Origin: Bog-950 sp964423405
GTDB lineage: Bacteria; Bacteroidota; Bacteroidia; Chitinophagales; LD1
Length of the DNA stretch: 64,000 nucleotides
NCBI GenBank assembly: GCA_964423405.1
Contig: CAYREY010000003.1
Coordinates: 62,001-126,000, forward strand
Direction of reading: 5' to 3'
This document shows positions 51,720 to 59,200 of this stretch, one piece after another (position 1 is the stretch's first letter; every line of letters starts with the position of its first letter). The translations under genes and the position numbers were made by a program. Under the pieces are notes generated by a model, which was given only the letters and a program-made list of their open reading frames with translations, was not told the DNA's origin and searched no databases.

Positions 51720-52553
51720 TTACTGGTGGGTGATAAATACGGGCAGGTTCAAATCTTTAATAATACGGGTGCTCATACTCTGCTGAAAAATACGCGCCAG
51801 TGCACTGCGCCCATAGGCTCCCATCAGCACTATCGAGTTAGCACCATTCTCTTTCAAATAGCTATATAGCTTCTCTTCCGGTGTACCATTCAACACTTCA
51901 TACGTTATACCCGGGTAGTGCTGGCTCATCAACTCTTTTAAACTGCTACCGCCTTCTACATGGTGGGTACTGGTAGTATTTACACTTACCAAGGTAACCG
52001 GTAGTTTAGCCAGTTCGGGCAACAGGTACGAAAACTGTTTGGCCGCATAGGCGCTGGAGGGCGAACCATCGTAACAAAGTATTACCTTATCATAAACACT
52101 ATAATCCTGCGGCACTACCAGCACCGGGCAATAGGCATCGGCCAGTATATCTTTCAAAAAAGTACCGGGCATGCTTTCGGCCAGCGAAAAAAAACTGGTT
52201 TGCGTATCTATTATCAGCATATCGGCAAATACACTTTCGCGTATTACTTCCTGCACCGGCACACCTTTATCCAGGTGTACTTTATGGTGTACCCCTTTTT
52301 CATCGCAGGCGCGGTTAAACAGGCTGATGTTTAGTTTAATCTTCTCCATATCGGCCTGCTGCGAGGTTTCTACAGCTGCAAAATCTACAAAGGGTTGGTC
52401 CCAGGCATAGCTATAGGTAAAATTACCAAAGCGCATATCGCTTATAAATACACCCACCAGCATGGCTTGCTGGTTACTTGCCATCTCTATTGCATAGTGC
52501 GTAGTAGAAGGCGAATATTTGGTTCCGTCAAAAATTGCCAGAATCTTTTTCAT
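51720..52553 (-). CDS. Universal stress protein, two UspA domains
   Basis: A 277-aa protein from the ATG at 52553 (KKILAIFDGTKYSPSTTHYA). Two tandem UspA folds of about 140 residues are present. The first has a divergent ATP loop. The second has DKVILCYDGSPSSAYA and near its end SIVLMGAYGRSALARIF, matching the G-x2-G-x9-G(S/T) ATP-binding motif in part. Such proteins accumulate in stress, growth arrest or low oxygen. It is the first gene of the operon with the CoA-transferase and receiver-CRP gene. A TGAT-N4-ATCA box lies 68 bp upstream. Confidence 0.9.
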   Translation of the reverse strand: MKKILAIFDGTKYSPSTTHYAIEMASNQQAMLVGVFISDMRFGNFTYSYAWDQPFVDFAAVETSQQADMEKIKLNISLFNRACDEKGVHHKVHLDKGVPVQEVIRESVFADMLIIDTQTSFFSLAESMPGTFLKDILADAYCPVLVVPQDYSVYDKVILCYDGSPSSAYAAKQFSYLLPELAKLPVTLVSVNTTSTHHVEGGSSLKELMSQHYPGITYEVLNGTPEEKLYSYLKENGANSIVLMGAYGRSALARIFQQSMSTRIIKDLNLPVFITHQ

Positions 52554-52620
52554 AGATGGCTTTTGAGCAAATGTATGTTGGCTTATACAGCAAAATTCTG
52601 ACACCCCTCAAATTGTATGC

Positions 52621-52632
52621 TGATAAAAATCA
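52621..52632 (-). promoter_or_regulatory. FNR/CRP-type box before the universal stress protein operon
   Basis: TGATAAAAATCA, a TGAT-N4-ATCA palindrome, 68 bp upstream of the start at 52553 and 16 bp after the end of the histidine kinase gene. Its reverse complement is the exact 12-mer found at 54423. Confidence 0.6.
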
Positions 52633-52648
52633 TGTACATAGCAGGCAG

Positions 52649-54370
52649 TTAATTATGCGATGTAAAACGCACGGTAAATACCGTACCCTGTTCTGCCTTG
52701 CTTATAAAACTTATGGTGCCGTCAAGTAAATCTACATAGCGCCTTACTATACTTAACCCTAAACCGGTGCCCTGTATCTCACCGGCATTACGCGCCCTGA
52801 AAAATTTTTCAAACAAATGTTTCTGTTCATCGGCCGGTATTCCTATACCCTCATCTTTCACACGTATGGTTACTTCGCCGTTTTTCTGTTCGCTTTCCAG
52901 CCAAATACTCTTACCCTCCGGCGAGTACTTAATGGCATTCGAAAGCAGGTTCATCAGTATGTTACGCAATACTTTACGGTCGCATTGCACGGTATCTTCG
53001 CCAGTGTGTGTGTAGTATATATTCTGCCCCTCTTTCAACAACTCGCGTAGGTCTTCTGTAACCGCATGGCAGGCTTCGGGTAGCAAAAAGGTAACGTTCT
53101 CCATTTCCATCTTACCTTGCTCCAGCTTATCAAGCGATAAAAAGTCGTTCAGTATATCTGTAAGGTTGCGGATAGATGATTTAACCCGCTCAATATGTCG
53201 TATACGCTTATCGGCATGCTCCGGGTCCAGGTAGCGCTCTATCAGCGATACGCTGGAAAGGATAGTGCTAAGCGGCGTACGGAACTCATGCGCTGCTGTA
53301 GTTACAAACCGCGATTTTAGTTCACTCAAATCTTTTTCGCGCTCCAGCGCCTGCGCCAGCTCCAGGGTACGTTCTTTTACCTTTACCTCCAGTTCTTCAT
53401 TCAGCTTTCGTATCTCCTCTTCTGCCTGTTTACGTTGTGTTATATTAAACCGTATAGCTACATACTGGTACGGCTTTCCGCTATCATTCAAAAAGGGAAC
53501 AATGGTAGTATCTACCCAGTAGTTGGTACCGTCTTTAGCCCGGTTACGCAACTCCCCTTTCCATACTTTGCCGGCGGCTATTGTTTGCCATAGCTTACGC
53601 ATAAAATCCTTACTATGGTAACCCGAGTTAACAATGCGGTGATCTGCCCCTACCAGCTCTTCCCTGCTGTATTTAGATATATTACAAAAATTATCATTTA
53701 CTGCTTTTATTACTCCTTTCGCATCGGTAATAGCTACAATACTTGATGCATCGAGTGCTATCTTGTAATCAGATATGATACGGGTTACTTCATTTAGCTC
53801 AGCAGTGCGGACTACTACCTTTTCTTCCAGTTCCTTGTTCAGGTTTTGTATCTCTATCGATCGCTTCATCACCTCGGCTTCCAGCTCAAAGGTGCGGGTG
53901 CGCAGGTCGTCTGTTATCTTATCCCTTGCTTCCTGTTCGTGTTCGCGCTTCACCAGTTCAGTTACATCCTCTACCCGGTGTATAATATATAGCACCTCAC
54001 CATCAGGATTCAACACCGGCTTATTAATAGGGCTCCAGTAGCGCTCTTCAAAAGTACCATCGGCGCGCCGTATATCATACTTCTGCACAGCCATAGTATG
54101 TGCCGTTTTCTTCTCCAGCACATAATCAAGCGAGCTTTTAAGGTTAGCAACACCATCTGCGCCTTCATCATCGGGGTTGCCGGGGAACGCATCAAATAGT
54201 TTCTGGCCGGTAATTGCATCGCGCTGGGTCATGGTGGCAGCTACATAGGCATCGCTGGCAGCTACAATGGTAAGGTCGGGTAACAATATAAGGTACAGAC
54301 CCGGTACCGATTCAAACAATGACCGGTAATCTACTGTTATTGCACTAAGGGGGGTATCAACAGGCAGCAT
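52649..54370 (-). CDS. PAS-domain sensor histidine kinase
   Basis: A 573-aa kinase from the ATG at 54370, without membrane segments, hence cytoplasmic. Domain order: PAS (about 15-130, SVPGLYLILLPDLTIVAASDAY), coiled coil (about 150-190), PAS-PAC (about 200-310, AITDAKGVIKAVNDNFCNIS), coiled coil, HisKA with phospho-His in TAAHEFRTPLS (about 355), and HATPase with NLLSNAIKYSPEG, DEGIGIP and GTGLGLSIV. It probably senses a cytoplasmic redox or metabolic signal through PAS and phosphorylates the receiver-CRP protein and/or the lone receiver. A TGAT-N4-ATCA site lies 53 bp upstream. Genes around it are all signalling or stress genes. Confidence 0.92.
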   Translation of the reverse strand: MLPVDTPLSAITVDYRSLFESVPGLYLILLPDLTIVAASDAYVAATMTQRDAITGQKLFDAFPGNPDDEGADGVANLKSSLDYVLEKKTAHTMAVQKYDIRRADGTFEERYWSPINKPVLNPDGEVLYIIHRVEDVTELVKREHEQEARDKITDDLRTRTFELEAEVMKRSIEIQNLNKELEEKVVVRTAELNEVTRIISDYKIALDASSIVAITDAKGVIKAVNDNFCNISKYSREELVGADHRIVNSGYHSKDFMRKLWQTIAAGKVWKGELRNRAKDGTNYWVDTTIVPFLNDSGKPYQYVAIRFNITQRKQAEEEIRKLNEELEVKVKERTLELAQALEREKDLSELKSRFVTTAAHEFRTPLSTILSSVSLIERYLDPEHADKRIRHIERVKSSIRNLTDILNDFLSLDKLEQGKMEMENVTFLLPEACHAVTEDLRELLKEGQNIYYTHTGEDTVQCDRKVLRNILMNLLSNAIKYSPEGKSIWLESEQKNGEVTIRVKDEGIGIPADEQKHLFEKFFRARNAGEIQGTGLGLSIVRRYVDLLDGTISFISKAEQGTVFTVRFTSHN

Positions 54371-54422
54371 ATAGTATAAAATACTAACGTGCAAAAAACA
54401 GCTTTAGCCGTTAACAGGCACA

Positions 54423-54434
54423 TGATTTTTATCA
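54423..54434 (-). promoter_or_regulatory. FNR/CRP-type box before the histidine kinase
   Basis: TGATTTTTATCA on the plus strand (TGATAAAAATCA on the minus), 53 bp upstream of the kinase ATG at 54370. A weaker partial copy, TGATAAACCTCA, is at 54459-54470. Confidence 0.55.
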
Positions 54435-54515
54435 GTTCATAAACGGCATTTATTTGTCTGATAAACCTCAACACACCCGCTAACAGGTATCATAGCTGTA
54501 TAAGGCAACCAACAT

Positions 54516-54628
54516 TACCTTTGTATCGTAATTAAAATACAAGCCTTAAAACTTATTACCGGTGACTGAGCAATACTTAAGTCACCACACAGGAAACCCT
54601 GCTGAGGACCGGCAGGGTTCTTGTTTTT
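54516..54628 (+). ncRNA. Candidate ~100-nt RNA with two hairpins and terminator
   Basis: This stretch lies in the 348-bp gap between the divergent kinase and lone-receiver genes. TACCTTTG (54516-54523) matches the Bacteroidota -7 box TAnnTTTG, giving a start near 54530. Hairpin 1 is GGTGACT/AGTCACC (54561-54586). Hairpin 2 is AACCCTGC/GCAGGGTT (54595-54619) followed by a T-rich tail to 54628. No clear -33 TTTG was found 19-21 bp upstream. It contains no ORF of note. It ends about 90 bp before the receiver gene, so it may be an independent small RNA or a leader/attenuator for that gene. Confidence 0.45.
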
Positions 54629-54670
54629 AACATAGTTAAGGTAACTGATAAGGCACACCCATGGTGGTGA

Positions 54671-54688
54671 CCTGTATCATAGTACAGG
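54671..54688 (+). promoter_or_regulatory. Palindrome CCTGTA-N6-TACAGG before the lone receiver
   Basis: A perfect six-base inverted repeat with a six-base spacer, directly upstream of a TAAATTTG box (54703-54710, TAnnTTTG) and of the ATG at 54719. The position overlaps where a -33 element would lie, as expected for a repressor or activator operator. Its regulator is unknown. Confidence 0.4.
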
Positions 54689-54718
54689 CATATTATGCGC
54701 CTTAAATTTGTAGTAGTA

Positions 54719-55093
54719 ATGAAAAGCATATTGATAATAGAAGACAATGCTGCCGTGCGCGAAAACACGGCAGAGCTGCTGCAACTGGCGGGCTACGATA
54801 TAGCTACGGCAGTTAACGGCAGGCACGGGTTTACAGTGGCCAAACACCACCCGCCCGACGCTATTATATGCGATATTATGATGCCTGAAACAGACGGGCT
54901 TATGTTTTTTAAACTCGTAAAATCCGACGATATATTATCGCACATCCCCATCATATTCTTCTCGGCCGGCTCGGCACCTATGCCAGTAAAAAGAAAACTG
55001 GAAGAAGGCGCAGATGTTTACCTTAGCAAACCATTTACCGAAGAAGAATTGATGAACGCGGTACAGTTCTGTTTAAATAAACAACGGGCCTGA
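54719..55093 (+). CDS. Single-domain response regulator
   Basis: A 124-aa receiver domain from the ATG at 54719 (an in-frame ATG at 54695 is less likely because it precedes the conserved KSILIIEDN). All key residues are present: acidic pair in IIEDN, phospho-acceptor in IICDIMMPE, Ser in place of the usual Thr in FFSAG, and Lys in LSKPF. There is no output domain, so it acts as phosphate shuttle or sink, or on a protein target. It shares IEDN-AVREN, LAGYDI and CDIMMPE with the receiver of the CRP fusion, so they are paralogues and may share the kinase at 52649. The P-loop gene follows 22 bp downstream. Confidence 0.88.
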   Translation: MKSILIIEDNAAVRENTAELLQLAGYDIATAVNGRHGFTVAKHHPPDAIICDIMMPETDGLMFFKLVKSDDILSHIPIIFFSAGSAPMPVKRKLEEGADVYLSKPFTEEELMNAVQFCLNKQRA

Positions 55094-55115
55094 GCCATTA
55101 CAAAAAATACACGCA

Positions 55116-55646
55116 TTGAGACAACCCAACAACTGGTATGTAATAACCGGTGGGCCCGGCTCGGGCAAAACCACCACCGTAAATATACTCGAATCACTAG
55201 GCTATAGAACTACTATAGAAAAAGCCCGGCACTACATAGATACCAAACTAAAAGACGGTAAAACCATCGATGAAATTGAGAGGAACCAACGTGGATTTCA
55301 GCAGGCTGTAATTAAAATGCAACTGGAAACAGAAAGCAAAATAAGTCCCAACGAAATGGTGTTTATGGATCGTGCTATACCCGATGCCCTGGCATACTAC
55401 CGCTTTCTTAACTTAAAAACCGACCAGCTGGTAGAAACCGCAGTAAAAGAGGCTTCGTATAAAAAAGTGTTTATACTCGATTGCCTGCCACTGGTAAACG
55501 ATTATGCCCGCCGCGAAGATGAAAAAGCACAACGCCGGATACACGAACTTATAACAGAGGTGTACGAATCTCTGCCCTTTCCTATTGTGTATGTTCCGGT
55601 ACTACCCGCACAGGAGCGGATAAATGTAATATTGAAAAACCTGTAG
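55116..55646 (+). CDS. P-loop NTPase/kinase (AAA_28-like)
   Basis: A 176-aa cytoplasmic protein starting with TTG at 55116, 22 bp after the receiver gene. Walker A is GGPGSGKTTT (about residue 12) and a Walker B-like FMDRAIPD lies near 82. The C-terminal part has RREDEKAQRRIHEL and VPVLPAQERI. The fold pattern matches the AAA_28 NTPase group, which contains nucleotide or small-molecule kinases and ATPases of unknown role. It may be co-transcribed with the lone receiver, but nothing in sequence ties it to signalling. Confidence 0.85.
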   Translation: MRQPNNWYVITGGPGSGKTTTVNILESLGYRTTIEKARHYIDTKLKDGKTIDEIERNQRGFQQAVIKMQLETESKISPNEMVFMDRAIPDALAYYRFLNLKTDQLVETAVKEASYKKVFILDCLPLVNDYARREDEKAQRRIHELITEVYESLPFPIVYVPVLPAQERINVILKNL

Positions 55647-55652
55647 TTACGC

Positions 55653-56195
55653 TTACTTGCTTAAAGCAGCTTCAATGGCTTTAATAACTTCAGCATCATT
55701 AACCGAAGTTTTAGGGCTAACCGAAGTTATTACGTGGCCATCTTTACCCACCAGAAATTTTTGAAAATTCCAGGTAACAGCGGCGTCAGTAACACCATTT
55801 TCGCTTTTCTGGGTAAGGTAGCTGTATAGCGGGGCTATATCTTTACCCTTTACCGATATTTTAGAAAACATAGGGAACGTAACTGCATACTCGCGGGTGC
55901 AAAAAGCCTTTATATCTTTATCGCTGCCCGGCTCCTGGCCCATAAAGTTATTGGCCGGAAAACCCAGCACTACCAGGCCTTTGCTGCTGTATTTGGTGTA
56001 TAGGGCCTGTATATCCTTATACTGCGGTGTATTACCACACATACTGGCTACGTTTACTATCAGCAATACTTTGCCTTTGTATTTAGCTAACGATACCTGG
56101 TTACCATCAATATCCTTTACATTAAAATCGTAAACAGTTTTGCTGCTGTTAGCTGCAAATAAGGCCACCAGGGCTATGGTCAAAAAAGTTTTCAT
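55653..56195 (-). CDS. Glutathione peroxidase, exported
   Basis: A 180-aa thiol peroxidase with an N-terminal signal (MKTFLTIALVALFAANS). Catalytic Cys is in NVASMCGNTPQY (about residue 53; Cys form, not selenocysteine). The next block is LGFPANNFMGQEPGS, with Asn-Asn where many homologues have Cys-Asn-Gln, and the tetrad Trp is in TWNFQKFLV (about 140). It reduces hydrogen or lipid peroxides in the periplasm, probably with thioredoxin-type partners. Convergent with the P-loop gene, with a 6-bp gap. It lies in the stress cluster, but no FNR-like box was seen upstream. Confidence 0.92.
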   Translation of the reverse strand: MKTFLTIALVALFAANSSKTVYDFNVKDIDGNQVSLAKYKGKVLLIVNVASMCGNTPQYKDIQALYTKYSSKGLVVLGFPANNFMGQEPGSDKDIKAFCTREYAVTFPMFSKISVKGKDIAPLYSYLTQKSENGVTDAAVTWNFQKFLVGKDGHVITSVSPKTSVNDAEVIKAIEAALSK

Positions 56196-56250
56196 GTGCG
56201 TTGTTTTATGCTATTAACAAAGTAAACCCTTAAAAGTTTTACCAGCAACA

Positions 56251-56277
56251 AAAAGGCCGGTATATAACCGGCCTTTT
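56251..56277 (-). terminator. Terminator of the 1420-aa cargo gene
   Basis: Perfect 11-bp stem AAAAGGCCGGT/ACCGGCCTTTT with loop ATATA and T-run on the minus strand, directly after the stop of the gene at 56286. Confidence 0.8.
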
Positions 56278-56285
56278 AAACATTT

Positions 56286-59200
56286 TTATCGGATAAGAGT
56301 TACAGAGCCTTTGTATTTAAGCGACCGGTCATTCATCATTACCACATCGGCGGTAAATACATATACGCCTGCCGGCAGCGGTGCGCCTTTGTAAGTACCA
56401 TCACAACCGTAGAAAAAATTGGTAGATTCAAACACTTTCTCGCCCCAGCGGTTATACATACCCCATTTAATCTGTTTTACACCGCTACCGAATGGTAAAA
56501 ACACATCGTTGTTACCATCGCCGTTAGGGCTAAAGGCATTCGGCCAGAAAATATCGCCCACCTTCAATACGTTCAGCACAATAGCATCGGTACCGGTACA
56601 GCCATAGTTATCGGTATACACCAGCATATAGGTAATTGTATCGGCCGAATAGGCTACCGGGTTCTGGCAGTCGTTACAACTCAGCAGGGTATCGGGCATC
56701 CAGTTGTAAGTACCACCGCTTCCATTGCCTTGATTGATAACAGCAAATATGCCGGTGTTTTGCCCCTCATATACCAGCTTATCATCGCCCAAATCAACCA
56801 TAGGCATCGGTACCAGGTTAATATCTACGGCATCGGTGGCAGTACAGTTATTGGCATCGGTTACGGTTACCGCATAGGTACCTGCCAAAGTTGGCAATAT
56901 GGTTTGCGTGGTTTCCCCACCGCTCCACAGGTAACCGGTAAATCCGGCAGGCGCCGATAAATTAATAGGCGTACCCTCGCAGGCTGTAGTATCGTTACCC
57001 AAATCTATGGTTAACAAGGGTGGCTCGGTAATAAATGCGGTAGCACTACCGGTACAGTTACTGGCATCTGCCACAGTAACTGTATAGGTACCCGGTATTA
57101 ATCCGGTTTGTGTACTATCGTTGGTGCCACCACTCCATTGGTATAAATAGGGCGTACTGCCTCCGACTACATTAGCCGTTACTACACCATCGGCTGCGCC
57201 AAAGCAGCTTACATCGGTAGTTACTATATTAATCTGTAAACTATTGGCAGATGTAGGTACTGTTACCAATACGGTATCTGCACAATCATTCAGGTCTTTC
57301 GCAATAACAGTGTAGTTGCCCGGTGCCAGGTTACCAAACGTATTTTGCGCCTGGTATGCACCACCGTTAAACGAATACGTGTAAGGCTGCACACCGGCCG
57401 TAGTAATGTTAACAGTTACCGAAGCATTGCTTAATCCGCAGCTGGGTGGTGTTACCACCGCATCGGCCTGTATGGTACAGCAAATAGGTGTAGCCAGTGT
57501 AACACTCGCTACAGCCTGGCAACCCACCGCATCGGTTACGGTTACTGTTACAGCACCGGGTGGCAGACCTGTAAACGATTGGTTAATTGGCGCAGGTATA
57601 AAAGGTACCTGTACCGGTGTACCACCGGTAGTATCAATCTCTGCACTGTAAGGTGCAGTACCACCGCTCAGGTTTACAGTTATCTGCCCATCATCGCCGG
57701 CACAGGTTGGGGCTACAGGGTTGGTAAGCGTTAGCACCAGGGTACTGTTATCATTCAATGGAAACAAGGTATCTATAGCACAATTGGCAAAAGCAATATC
57801 AGTAATAGTAACTGTGTAGCTACCCGATGATATGCCGGTAAGGGAAGAAGTGTTTTGTCCGCCACCCCACGCATAGCTGTAGTTACCCGAACCATTGGAA
57901 GCGGTAAGTGTAATACTGCCATCTGCCTGCCCGCAGGTTGGCTGTACTAACACAGCACTTACGGTGTGCGTACAACAGTTGGTAGGGGCTGTAAGGGTTA
58001 CACTGGCGTTAGATGGACAGCTATTGGCATCTTGTACGCTGGCAGTAATAGTACCGGCATCAAGCCCCGGTAGCGGCAACTGCCCGGCTATGGGCGATGT
58101 TACCGTAAACGGGCCCGAACCTGTATCAATGGTTATGGTGTATGGGCCGGTTCCACCGGCAAGCGTAACTGTAACCGAACCATCGCCACCGGCGCAGGTA
58201 GGGTTAACCGGGTTACTGAACGTAAGCGTAGGGCCACCCGGCGATGCTAAAGTAACCGAAGTAGTAAATGTACAGGTAGCTATGCTGGTACTGGTTATAG
58301 TTACAATGTACGTTCCTGCACCTAAACCGGTACGGTTTTGCTGGGTAGATGGGCCATCGCTCCACGCGTAGGTATAGCTACCTGCCGGCGTAGGGCTTAC
58401 GTTTATAGCACCATTGGTTTGCCCGCACGATGGCTGCGTGGTGCTGGTAGTAGCACTTAGCTGGCAACAGTTAGTGGGGGCTACTAAAGTAACCGTAGCA
58501 CTGGCCAGGCAACCCTGCCCATCGGTTACGCTTACGTTAATAGTACCCGCACCAAGGCTAGGTATAGTAAGCGAGCCTGCCACCGGCGAAGTTTGGTTAA
58601 CAGGTGCACCACCGGTATCAATAGTAATCTGGTATAATGGTGTACCACCCGATAAGGTTACCTGTACCGAACCATCGTTACCCGCACAGGTTGGTTGTGT
58701 AGGTACGCCAAAGGTAACCGCCAGGTTGCTGTTACTGTTTAATACAATGGTAGTATCGAAGGTACAGGTGGGTGTGCTGGTACTGGTAACGGTTACAGTA
58801 TAGGTACCTGCTGGTAAACCTGTACGGTTTTGCTGGGTAGATGGGCCATCGCTCCAGGCAAACGTGTATGAGCCCGCAGGCACCGGTGTAATGTTAATAG
58901 CCCCGTTACTTTGCCCGCAGGTAGGTTGTGTGGTTGCAGCGCTGGCACTAAGTGCGCAGCAGGCTTGTGTGTTTACATTTATCACATCGCTTTGTGTTAC
59001 ACAACCAGCCGTATCGCTAACCGTTAAGGTAAAAGTACCCGGCGGTGGGCACACCGTAGGGGTAAGTGTGTTACTGTTGGTCATATTACCGGTAGGGCTC
59101 CAGGTAAAGTTACCGGTATAGGCTACCTCGGGGTCGTTAAAGGTAATTGTCCAACTGTTGAACGAACCGGTAGGTAACGAAAAGCCATTGAAAATAGCAT

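Noticed and set aside
50592..51869. Long 425-codon open frame on the plus strand
   Set aside because: It lies antisense to the well-conserved CoA-transferase gene and continues into the universal stress protein gene. Its translation is Cys/Tyr-rich and without family features, so it is a composition shadow.
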